A DNA stretch of 64,000 nucleotides from positions 9,114,001 to 9,178,000 of the forward strand of contig NC_084676.1 in assembly GCF_028389875.1 (NCBI RefSeq), in the 5' to 3' direction. Of this stretch, positions 33,425-45,100 are shown piece after piece (the first letter of the stretch is position 1; each line of letters opens with the position of its first letter). Below the pieces are notes generated by a model, which worked only from the letters and a program-made list of their open reading frames with translations, ran no database searches and was not told where the DNA came from. The stretch is from Rhea pennata (taxonomy: Eukaryota > Chordata > Aves > Rheiformes > Rheidae). The translations under genes were made by a program, and so were the position numbers.

Positions 33425-34589
33425 AAATCAGTCTGGTACTCTGAGCACTAGTAACAGGTGTGCTACAGAAAGGAGAACTACCTCAATTAGGGCAGCAGGC
33501 TTTTTCTGTGTTGGTTTCCTTTTTTAAATATGAATGCAGGTTGAGATCAGCTAAATCTGCAGAAAGACTCTTTCTGTAGATCATACTTGTTTCATTTCCA
33601 GATGGAAAAAGTGAAACATATATGGGCCATATTCTGGAGAAGTAAACAAAACAAAAGAACTTCTGTCTGGAGAATTGAAACAATCATTATACAGAATAGT
33701 TTTCTATTTCATATGGAATCTCAAGTTTTTTTTTTAGTAATTCATATTAAAAAAATATAGGAGCTTTGAAAGAATAGATGATACAGATATAAAGAACATC
33801 TGAAAATCCATACTGTAGTCGTGTTACTGAAACTTGATTTGAAAGAAGTTACATGTTATTCTTTACACTAATAAATTTGACAACTATTGAAATGATACAA
33901 ATGTTCATTTTCTACAATAAATATGTACATCTTTGTATAAACTGTAAAAGGATTATTTCTGTTTCTTATAAGGGCGGGCTCAGGTTGTTACTCAACAATG
34001 TGGCAGCTTTTAGCTAAAGGCTTAATGGCTGCATCCACTCAACTTCATTGATTCTCTTTTATAGTGGGAACTAGCCAACAAACCTATAAACAACTGGGGT
34101 GTGCCTTCCCCAGAAGAACTGGGGAACAACAATTTTTTTTTTTGGGGGGGGGGGCAAAAAATGTTTTCCTAAAATCAACACTAAAATCAACACAAATACT
34201 TATTTTATTGAAAGATGCTGGGTTTTATTTTTCCTTTCCTTTTGGAAAATAACTAATAAACAAGCATTTAATGAGTCTTTTTTAATTCCTGTGCAGAATG
34301 ACTGGCAACTTGCAGGAGAAAAATCAAAAAAGCTAATTCTAAAACTAATTCTAAAAACGATGCGTAGTTCCTTAAATGGGGAAGTCACTACTAGGCCTGA
34401 GTAAATTTTTGCATGGAAATTCTTAATGATGAATGGATCAACAGACAGATTTTGGTCTGAAATAAGTTGTGTGGTGATTTTCTAGCTCCTGGGATTGCTG
34501 AAGTAGATTTCTAGTAAACGCTTGTTGAAGCATTTCTGTTCAATCTACTGAAATATCCTGGAGACTATGACTACAGCCCCCTGGGGTCT

Positions 34590-35880
34590 GGGAATAACGA
34601 TACGGGCTCGTTGGATACGGAGCTCGGAGCGGCCCGCGAGCGCGAAGCAAGGCCTGACGCAGCCTGGCATCGTACAGCTCCCGCCGGCGAGGTTAGAGGC
34701 AAACCTCAGATCCGCGGGTGCTGCGGCAGCGCGTCGGGCTCCCTTCACGGCTGGCGCCACGCACTCCTGCGGGACAAGGATGTGACCTGCGACCGTCCCG
34801 AAAGCAAGGCGCTCCGGGCTGCGCGTGAGGCGCCGAGCGCGCCAGCCCCGCGGCAGAGCTGCCCGCTGGCACCGCGACGCGCGGGCTGCTCCCCCGAACC
34901 CCGCTCCGAGCAGCTCGCAGGCGGCGGGACGCGGGTCAACGTTTCTGCCCGCGAGCATCTGGCAGCTAAAGGCGAGGCAGCCTGTACCGAGAGCCTCAAA
35001 ACGAAATCGAAGTTCATCTCTTCTGTTAATACGGGGGACAGTTACTGAGTACCCTAATCTTTATTACTGGTGAAAAAACTCACATTCCACCATTTCAGAG
35101 AGGCAATTTTGCTTGCGTTACGCTTTGCAGTCCGCCTGGGAAGCACACCGGAGTCAGCAGCGCCCAGGGCTCCGCGCCGCTCGCCGGGGATCGGCTCACG
35201 CCGTCGCGGCTGCTTTTCCGCTCGCCCCCGCCGCCCTCGCGCTCTGCCCGGGGCGAGCCTTAACCGGGGGGGGGGTCGGGGGTAACGCGCGGCGGGAGGC
35301 TCTGCCCGCCCCCCGGCACCTCGGGCCGCCGCGACGGGGCGGGACGGGGCGGGCGGCCCCAGGCTGCGGCGGCCCCAGGCTTTGCAGAGCCTCAAAGGTA
35401 AATAGAGGTCCCTGTTTACACGTACAAAATCGGTGGGGGGGGGGGGGGGGTGCGGGGCGGCCGCTCCCCCGGCCCCCCCCGCCCGGCGCCGCGGGGCCGG
35501 CAGCAGCCGCAGGGGTTCGGGTCACTGGTGCGGTTCCTCCCCCCTCCCCGCAGAGCGGCCCCGTCTCTCTGCCGGAGCTTTGTGCGGATGGGAAGAGGAA
35601 GGATGGAGGAGCAGTGGTGGAAAGGGGAGCTGGCGGCAGACATCCACCAGACCCTGCGCACGAAGGTTGGGTCGCGCTTCGTTCCTTTCCCCCGCGCTTT
35701 CGCCCCCCTGCGCGCTTTCCTCCTCCGCGGAAGGGCCCGGCCACCCGCAGCCGCCACGGAAAGCTTTTTCCACGGGCTGAGGTTTTCCGACGTGTTGGAG
35801 AGCTCACCTTCCGCAGCCCTCTCCCGGGAGCAGGCTAGCCTAGCGCTCTTTCCCATGCTCTCTGCTCTTTGATCGAGACT
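34590..35880 (+). promoter_or_regulatory. CCNJL promoter CpG island, two-lobed
   Basis: CpG-dense sequence runs from about 34.6 to 35.0 kb, drops to AT-rich for about 110 bases, and resumes from about 35.13 to 35.88 kb. The second lobe contains CCNJL coding exon 1. Two GGGGCGGG Sp1-type boxes lie at 35336-35343 and 35346-35353, about 260 bases before the ATG. Long G runs occur at about 35.27 kb and at 35435-35450. No TATA box stands out. The first lobe may serve a second start site or a divergent non-coding transcript. Confidence 0.8.
35603..35665 (+). CDS. CCNJL: CCNJL coding exon 1
   Basis: Encodes 21 residues, [10 protein letters not shown] to LRTK, ending AAG before gttggg, a weak donor. 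ATG 35603 has A at -3 and G at +4. An in-frame ATG at 35588 would add MGRGR but has C at -3. Human CCNJL and CCNJ begin MDEPWW and MELEGQWW, favouring 35603. Confidence 0.88.
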
Positions 35881-38800
35881 TGTTCAAAAGCAAACCTGTA
35901 AAAAAAATGCTGCTAAAAATATCTGCCTGTTACTTTTCAGCAGCTTTAATTAACCAAGTTGTTGCTGACTCAGTACATTAAATGCTAAGAGGATGCTAAT
36001 ACTGCCCTGCATAAAATCAGTGTATCTCAGAGGCTGGAGAAACAGCCTTGCTTGTTTTTAAGGGAGGTAAATGCTGCGATTTGAGTAAACAGTTGGATCT
36101 TGTTCCATGACAGACCATAGGAGAGCTGAAAGATGTACAAACATTTCTTGTAATTGCTTTGCTAGAAGGAAACATGACGTTTGTGTATGGGGTAAAAACC
36201 CCAGGGAAATGCCTTGCAAAATAATCCGGGCACGAGTGTACTGAGAGCAGGTAGAGCTAGGGCTGTCCATTTAGTTTTTGCATTTCCTTAGGTACACCGC
36301 CAACTTTAAAGAAAAAGATGAAAGAGTCCCCAGCAAAGACTGGCCAGCCGTACCTGACGCAGCTTTTAAGATACTGAATTTACTGCTAGCAAAATTAACA
36401 CTTTGCACATTCTGCTTCCTTTGTCCTCCTTACAGACACGTAGCAATTAATTACTTGAGGTGATTTAATTGTCACCAGGTCTGTGCGATCAGGCTGTCTT
36501 GCTTTCATGCTCACTGATTGAAGCAGGTCTTCCTGATTCTCGGCAGGGTGGGGGGAAATAACTGAGAGCCTCATCGGTAGGGTATAAAAAGGTGTGGGAA
36601 ACTCTGCTTTTCTTTTGCTGGTCTCCAAGAAGTACCTCCTTAATAAATTATATCACTGTTGTGTGATGTATTTGACTAGATTGCTTACAACTGTTCTTGA
36701 TTTATGAGTGCTAAACCAAGGCCAGCTGAAGTGACAACTGGATTGTTTGAGTTTACAGGAGCCTGCAAAGAAAGAGAGGAGGGTCCTTGTGCTGGTGGTC
36801 TTCCTGCTCTGAGAAAGGTCTACAACTCTTTCTAGATGGATGCTAATTCTGTCTACCTTGTAAGGATGTACAGTGGGTTCTGTAGTGTAGTTTTTTTTTT
36901 GTTGGCTGGAGTTTTTGGTTCCTTTGGGAGGAGGAGCAGGGATTGAAAATACTATTTAAAAATCCAGAGTGCAAGTACGTTAGGTAAAATAATCATAACA
37001 GCTGCTGTCTGAGACCTGTTCATTCACTTTCTGTAATTCGCTACTTATATTTCATAGAAAGGAATTAAGTAAACTTATGAGGTTCTTTCTTTGATGTTCA
37101 AAGTGTCAGAATTTACTGTAGGATATTGTGAAACTCCTCCACAGGATGCTCCAGCAGAGCTTGGGAAAATAAGTTTTGAGCTACTTGACTACCAAGTGTT
37201 AAACTGTTATTAGTAAAATTACCCACAAGAAAAGTCTGAAAGTTTAAGGGGAAAAAAAAGATGGAAGTGAGAGAGGAAAGGCACACTTCTGGTTTTAAAG
37301 AAACTGTGCAAAATCTTTCATGGAGTGGATAGGAGTTTGAGAAAGCAATAATACTGAGATCAATGGTTGAGTAACTGTAATACCTGTCTTCTATTATTTC
37401 CTTAGGTTAGCACGTGTTTTGTCCTTCAAAAGCAAGAATTTTGTGACCTATAGCTAAGACTGTGCTTGAAAGGCTCCCTCCCCCCAGTTTGATCAACTAA
37501 TCTTAAAATGATGGGAAATTATTATGATTTTTAGTACACAGCCTTGGTGTGCTTCTAACCAAAAAAAGATGAAATGGACCATTGATATATTTTGGGGGAA
37601 AACAGTGCCAGGAACTTGGGGCTTGTAACAGCTGAGCTCTGGTGAATGCTGCTGTAGATGCAGGTGGCAGAAAGGAGTGTACTTCCGAGCCTCAGCCTCT
37701 TTGGCTCTGTTAGGAGCTGGAGGCTGTGAAGGTGTTTGCATGCTGCATTTTGCTGTAGTTGGTAACTGCTGGGGCTGGGTAGGTCTGGAGCCGCTGAAGT
37801 CAGTTTTGTGAACATGAATCTGTTGTTGGGAAGCCTATGGCAATGGCCAGAAGAAAAAAAAACTTGACTAGTGGCTTCATTTGTAGCATATTAAAGTGTG
37901 TTAGTGCACTATTAGCATATTAGAGTGTTAATATTGGGATTCAGAAAATTTGTGCAACGGTGACCTCTTTAAATTAAGATACTTGCTGTGGAGTCTTCGC
38001 CTGGAACAATATACTACTTAAGCTAAGGCTGGTCTTGAGTGAGAAGCATAAACCTAAGTGGGTGAATGTAAAAGGAAAGTTACCTTGCAAGATGTTTATC
38101 CTTGGTTGAAATTTTACCTTGCAAGATGTTTATCCTTGGTTGAAATTTCTCTTGCAGGCTATCCTACTTTTTTGAAGAACATATCTATGTTTAATGCAGG
38201 GAATTAAATGTCCCTTTTAAGCGACATAACTTTTTTTCTTAAAATGAGTGAAGGCTTATTAGAAACACTCCCTCCCCCCCAAGGCGGTTAAGACATACAA
38301 ATATGGGAGATGTATACTTACTATGGAACAACCCAGGTTTTAGTTAACAAGTGGAAAAAATACTATGCTACATGTTTTTCTCCACAAAACTGGAATTACG
38401 AGTTTTTCTGAATATCACTGGAAGATGGCATCTTTCTAGGACAGATGGTCTGTGCTGTATCTGATAGATGTGTTCAGCGTGAGGGCAGATATTGAATGCC
38501 TGTGGCATACCTGGCTTTTAACACAGAGAGGGCTGAAAGATGCTGAGAGGCTTTGTGACTTTCTAAATACTCTAGCTCAATGCAGAAGAAACAAAAAGCC
38601 TGTGAATCACTTGACTAGTAAAACTTTAGTGTCATGATTAATGGGATGTAGTGTTTAGCTTAGTGAGGCTGTAGTCTGCAAGGTATTAAGAGTGCTGACC
38701 AAATGGAGCAAAATTACTTAAATTCCAGCAGTACTACATATGCCCTTAGAAGTTAAATGCCAGTATTTCTCTGGATTAGGCCAGAACATTAACCTGTTGT

Positions 38801-39129
38801 AAGAGTGAGCCAGGAAGGAGCAGGAAGAAGGAAAAAAAAAAAAAAAAAAAAGCCTGCCATGTAAGTGTGCGTTAGGAGTGCTGAGCCGAGAAAGGTGAGT
38901 GTATGTTCTTCTGATCCTTTAATAGTGTAGGGTGAATGTAGAAGTAAATGATAATGGGAACGTACTGATTGTGCTAGACAGCTGACATCCAGGTCAAAAA
39001 TTGGACACCTGTCTGAATAGAAAGGCAACTACTGTATCATATGGCCAACATCTATGCAAAATTCTCTGCCTATGTAGCCCTGAATAATCTAGGGAGTGTG
39101 TAAAGCTGACTAGCAAGTCAGTGATCCAC

Positions 39130-39160
<31 letters not shown>

Positions 39161-42100
39161 CCCCCCCCCCCCCAAAAAAAAAGAAAAAAGAAAAAAAAAA
39201 AAAAAAGAAAAAGAAATTCTTTACTTTAGAAGGTGGTCTGAGTGTCCAGAAGGTCTGAGAGACAGCTGGTTGCTTCTTATTCTTCCCCCATTTCTGTGGC
39301 TATGTTGGGCTGTTTCCTTCCAGGATATGTAAATTTCCTGCAATTAATGAGAATTACTAGATCTGTCTGCCTTTCATCTTTTACTCATCTCTTGCATAGC
39401 TTCTCAAAACAGAGCCAATTTTACAAGACTCTGAGCTTTAAAGGTTAATATTGTAACCTGATCTTTTAAAGGCAGCCTGAATTACAGCATGTTTTGCAGT
39501 TACTTTCAGCCAAGTGAGCGAAGCTGATCCTTTTTCTGCTAAAAGCAAGAAGTTCTTTGTCTTTTACGCTGTAAAAAAGTCTGCAAGTGATTCCTCTAGG
39601 CGAACAGTCTTCCACCTCCTTCTAGGCCAAGTCCTTCCACTTGGCATTCTACAAGAGTTGCCCGCTCCCTAAGTTCAAATATCTGAAGAGGAAATGCTCT
39701 TTACCACCATGATGTGTTTCAGTCACTTGACATGCAACTTTTTCCTCAAGTTATGCCCATGGTGTCAATTCAGACTGCCATCCCTGAAGGAGGATTGCAA
39801 TCCATACAGAGCTTGATGTGAAGGGCCCTTGTTCCTCACTGGTCTGGAGTACTGTCATTATAAACGCATTTCTTGCAGTTATAAAACATGTTGTTAGAAG
39901 TAATGAGGGATCCTGTTATTCATTATGTTTATGTTTCAACTCTTGAGTAAAAATACAGCCTCCTCCTCTCCCTGCTCCCAGTGCATATCCCTGTCTTTAC
40001 CGTAGTTCTACCAAACCATCTGGTTTACCAGACCTGTTGTTAGCATGAATTTCTTGCTGTAACAAGTACTGTTTTATCTTTTTACCCTGTAAGTCTGCTC
40101 TCACCCCTGTTACTTAAACTCCTCGCTTCTTCAACACTTAACTAGTATTGATGGAAAATTTGATATATCTGCCTGGCACAGACTGGAATTCAGATGATTG
40201 CAAACCAGCCAATTGCATATGCTGCCTTTGAACAAAGGGAAGGCATTAGGACACTGTGTAGGTGGTGCTTTTGTTTTTATTTAAAAAAAGGAAAATCTAG
40301 ATGAGAACACAGGATACACAGAAATGCAAATGGATTTTCTTTGTTTTCCTCAAGAGGGTAGAACATTAACCTTTCATTCTGATGTGCTCTTCCAGTTTGA
40401 ATCAGGTGTAATGGGCATTGAGTAGTACTAATATCAGGCTCTTGCCAATATTGGCAGCAACAAAAACATAATGTTTGATTAAAAAAGATTGCTCTAGCTT
40501 TTGAAAATCAGTAACAATAGCATTACTGGTTGCTTAGTTTAATTTGCTTACGTTATAGATGGCAGCATATGTATGGAGCTGAAAGGAACAGGTGTTCTAA
40601 TAAAGTACATGGTTATTCGTGATCTCTTTTCTTTTTTCCTCTAAGTTGGAATTTCGATTTTCACACTCTTCTCTTTGATCCTTCTCAGATTAGCTGCTGA
40701 ACTTCTGAATACTTTGAACTGTGTAAGAAGGAATTAATGAAATGCTTGATAAAATACCACTGCGGAACACAAGAATTGATGGATTTTCAAGGGCAATAGT
40801 AATTAAACATTCTCTCAATTGGAATGCCTGGGACTGTTGGGAGGATGCTGAGTAGAATGGATTCAAGGACAAAAGCTTTTAACTACTGCTGTGCTGAAAT
40901 ACTGTTGTGGTCTGCCTCACATTTTTTCATATCTTGCTACTAAGGTGGAACCTTAATGTGTTTAAGTAATGGAGTCTGCATTTATCTGTGGGTATTTTGA
41001 GAAGTAGACTTGAATCATTTGGGAGATGCGTGAAGACCACGTAGTTTAAGATGGTCGTTACTCTGGCTAAAGGGTAGGGGGGAACTACTGAAGATGCTAC
41101 CATGCTTTAAAAGAGCAAAATAACTTGGTATAAGTCTGTGACTGAGTAGGTTGGAACTGCAGTCAGATCCCGTTTGCTGTGGCAGGAGCTTTGCGCTGTT
41201 TGTGAGACATACTTGAATTTGATGTTCCTTTTGAATGTGCAGGAACAGTGGTAACACAAGAAAAACTTCATTTATAGTGTTCTATTTATGCATCAAAGGA
41301 ATGCATCATAAATCAGTAAGGGTAGCTACTAGCAGCACCAATCTATGCAGTAAAACTACTGTGTTTAAACTGTTGCTCTGTCTCTGCCTGATTGAACATC
41401 GCTGAAAACAGGAAATTTTATCCATGTGCCCTTATTAGAAAATATCACCTGGATTTTAGATTTTCACTGGAAATAATGGGAGAAACTGTCTGACATCCTA
41501 TATTAAAAATACAGTTTTGTCAGATTTATGCCTCTTACTCCTACATATTAAATCTAGACACTGTGAGAGACTGACACTTCTCCTAGAGCCTGATAAAATT
41601 TGTCAGAACTGCAGGAGCTGCTTAAATAATGGGAAGCAGTGACTTTTGATGTGCTCTGACAGATACATTTACAGCAGGGCTAAAAATTAGAGTAATGGAT
41701 TATAGAGCCAATCCTAGACTGTCTCATCATTTGTGTTCTAACAGTTAGAATTATTGGTCTCTCTGTTATAAACAGCGTGGCTTGTGCTTGCATAAACAAG
41801 GCAAGTGTGGCTCTTCAGGAGACTTTTGCCACCCATTTCTGCTCCATGAGGGACAGCATCCGGCTGGTCACATCTGCAAAGTGCTGCCCTGTCTGTTATC
41901 CTTCCCTTTGCCTTTAAGGCTGAATTTGCATGGCCAGCTTTGAGATTAGTGAAAGCCAAATGCACCAGCAGAACTCTACTACTGGAGTGTTCACAAACAT
42001 ACTAACTCTTAACCTTTTTGACCTGTTCGTTAAACTGCTGTGGGCTGCCTCACCACAGAAACACTTACCAGGATGTTTCCTCTAAGTGATTTTGTTACTT

Positions 42101-45100
42101 AAAGGCATAGCACTGCAGTTTACACAGGGCTGGAAGGACTGGTCCTGTGGGAGAGAGGATCCGGTGCCATCAGTTGCAGATTTAAATCGATAGCATACTA
42201 CATATCCTACTGCAAAAAGCTCCATTTTTTTTGAAGCCACTATAAAAAAATAACACAGGTTAAGCTTCTAACCCTCTCCCAAACCTTGCTGTGTTCTCAA
42301 TGTTCTTGTGCACAGTCTTCCCACCTGCCTAAATAATGTCTTACAGAGGAGCCAGCTTTTAGTGGTTTCTCATGTGCCATGGAAAAATTATACCTAGGAG
42401 ACCAGTTTTGCACCTTTCTTCCATAGCTGGAGGATTGCTTGGTTAGAATATAAGAGAGAAAGGAGTATAACCTTTTCCAGAGAAGAACTCCTAAAATTAA
42501 ACTATCCGAGAGAAGTTTTCCCTTTATTTTTCATCTATAGGTGCTTTGGGGATGAAGAATGATCATGGAAATCTTGCTGAAACTTCAGCTGTTATGTACT
42601 TTTTTTTGTTAATCCATTAATCCTTTTTCATATTTCAGACTAGGATCAGCGATAACCAGCTAAGAGTAAGGGCCATTTTCTGGATTCGGTTTGCATCTTC
42701 AGAAACACAAGTGGGTAACAAGATTAAAAAGGAATAAAAATAGATAAGGATAAAATTTTACTAGCAGATTGAGCTTGGGACCATGTAGGGAAGTATTGCA
42801 ACAGCTATTTCTAGAGGAGTGGGTTTCACTGTTACTTGAGTAGCTCTGGGTTTAGATGCTTCATTTTGTTCTGAAAGTGGAAATGTAATTTGCCAGAGTC
42901 TTGGCAGCAAGATGCAGCACAGCTGTGGCTCGTGGGAGATGCCTGCGTGCAGCAGCTGGGCTCTGTGGCTGAGACTGCTGGGCTATGTGGTGTTGCAGCC
43001 TCTCCACGGGAGAGACAGCAAGGACTGTAAGAAATAAAGAGCTGCTGCTGGGACTCAGGTGACATTGCATGCTTGAGCCCTGGGAGAGACCAGCTCCTGA
43101 CTAGTGCCAGAGAGCTCTGACATGGTAGAAAATCAGCTTCTTTGAACATCTCCCTGAATTTCAAAACCCCAGGAGTATTTGTCATGCAGAGTTTCATTTT
43201 TTTTTTCATGTCAAGATGCCTGTGAATTGTTCTAAAATACCTTGATGAATTCCACTTTTGTTCCCAGAACTTATTGTTGTTAGTGTGACTGAATGTCACA
43301 TTACTTGCTAATTTTTCTACTGCTTGTCAGTTCACTGCTGGCTTTATACCAATGGGGGAAGAGCCTTACTGAAAAGGAGCTGGGCAGATAGCCTTGTGTG
43401 GAATTTACTGCCATGTAAAACACCAAACGGCCTGAGACGGCATGCGAACAAAATTAACACTCTGCAAACTGGTGTATAATACAGCTGCTGCCTTGAGGGA
43501 GCTGGAGGGTCCTGTTAATTTTCCTCACCCTCTTCAATCTTTGGCTGGTTTAGTTCAGACAGAGAAAGCCTTAAATTCACATGGTGCTCAAAGGTTTTAG
43601 GTTTTCATTAAATCTTGTTGCATAGTTTCTCTGGGGATGAATTCTGAAGTGTCTTTGCTAGCCCAGCTACAGAAACATGGTGAGCACAGACAAAATCTCA
43701 TCCCTTGAGCAGAGGCAGTGAATGGTGCCCGGTGAAGTGGTCAGGTTAGTTCTTGCTGGGCTGTGTCTCTGATGAATGAAGAGCTCATGTCTGGAGCCTG
43801 GCTGTCTTTAGCATGTGATTGCTGAGGAAGATTTGTCTCCTTTAAAATGCTTACATTGATTCTTCCCTTCTAGGAGGTCAAGGCTCGAGGATGGTAGGAG
43901 ATGGCTTATAAATTGTCTTTGTCCTTAAATTCTCTTCTGCAGTCCATGTACAATTGTATGAGCCTTCCTTTTCAGTGTTTGAGATTGAGGTGATCTTTTT
44001 AAATGCTGTGCTCCAACTTTCTGAAGGGTTTTTGTGGAGAGGCACTAATCAATATGTTGAGCAAAGCTTGTTAAGTAATTTCCAGGACACCTGTGAGTCT
44101 CTTATTTGCTGCTGCTTTTTGCATTTCAATGTGGCAGTTGTTCAGTAGCCCAAAGCAAAGTTGTTGAAATAGATACAAATGAACATGTCAAAGACACAGA
44201 GAAGCAGCATATGAAAGAGCCATTCTAGCAGACAGCCGAAAACTCACTTTCTTCTTTTCTTCTTCTACTGGAGATGGGAAAAGTTTTAAGCATTGTCGAG
44301 AGAGATATTTTGGGGAACAAGAATAAAATAAACTATTTTCCATGGAGTTTCAGTTGCTCACCTTGCATCAGTATCCCCAAAGCTTCAAGGCTTTTTTATT
44401 ATTATTATTTATTTTTTATTTTTTTATTTGAAGGAGTAATTCTTTTTTTTTTTATTGAAGAACTTGGACTAAAGAGCAGTGGTGGGAGTTGATGGAAAGG
44501 CACGCCTCTAGCCATATTTCTAGCACTTATTGCACTGTGTAGATACTTAGCTTCAGAAACATAACTCTGTAAGCCTGACATCCAGCCGCATCGGTTAGCT
44601 CTGTGCCACTGCCATTTGTCTGAAATGATCTTATCAGGTAAGACTGGTCTGCCAGTGTAAAAGTATTCCTGCTGAAGTACTCATTAGCTGTTTAGACTGT
44701 GTGCTGCAGGGTAAGTTTCTGCCTTGCCTATACCCAGATGATTACTCTGGATCAATTAATACCTAGGAACTTGATCTTGTACGAAACCACAGCATATGGC
44801 TCTTGCACTTCTGCTGTTGCTCCTCCTAATATTGCTCCTGTAATTGAGCCTTGTCCATGCTGTTATGGACTCCAACATGGTTTTGTTTTGGTGTACAAAA
44901 TCAGTGCTTTTCATTTTCACTTACACCTTTACCAGAAGAAAAAAAAAGGGGGGGGGGAATATATTGAAAAAAAAACCAGATGATTTTATATAGGAATAAA
45001 TACCTCTGTTAGACTCGTAGCAGAAAAATCTATTGGCTTAAATTTGGGGCTTTGACTGGTCTTGCAGTTTTCCAGCAGACCAGGCTGAGCAGGGGTAATT

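Larger units (their letters stand above)
27826..34589. other. Intergenic between C1QTNF2 and CCNJL
   Basis: No recognisable exon or LINE was seen. It holds a C11A8 run (28418-28436), a CpG-enriched patch (30230-30850), a GT/AT microsatellite (33389-33424) and a T11G11 run (34133-34154). Reading frames here are short and overlap on both strands. Confidence 0.55.

Noticed and set aside
34545-35048. Long overlapping frames on both strands in the CpG island (145 and 137 codons)
   Set aside because: GC-rich DNA has few stops; the proteins are low-complexity Ala/Arg/Pro/Ser with no recognisable domain.
35113-35838. Frames up to 241 codons on both strands around CCNJL exon 1
   Set aside because: Same compositional effect; only the MEEQWW frame continues into a conserved protein through splicing.
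39131-39216. A possible repeat array of biological interest (CRISPR-like)
   Set aside because: It is a simple CT/C/A tract with no spacers; the genome is vertebrate.
42832-43299. A 155-codon antisense frame in CCNJL intron 1
   Set aside because: No recognisable protein and contains a poly-Lys stretch from an A run on the minus strand; likely chance.
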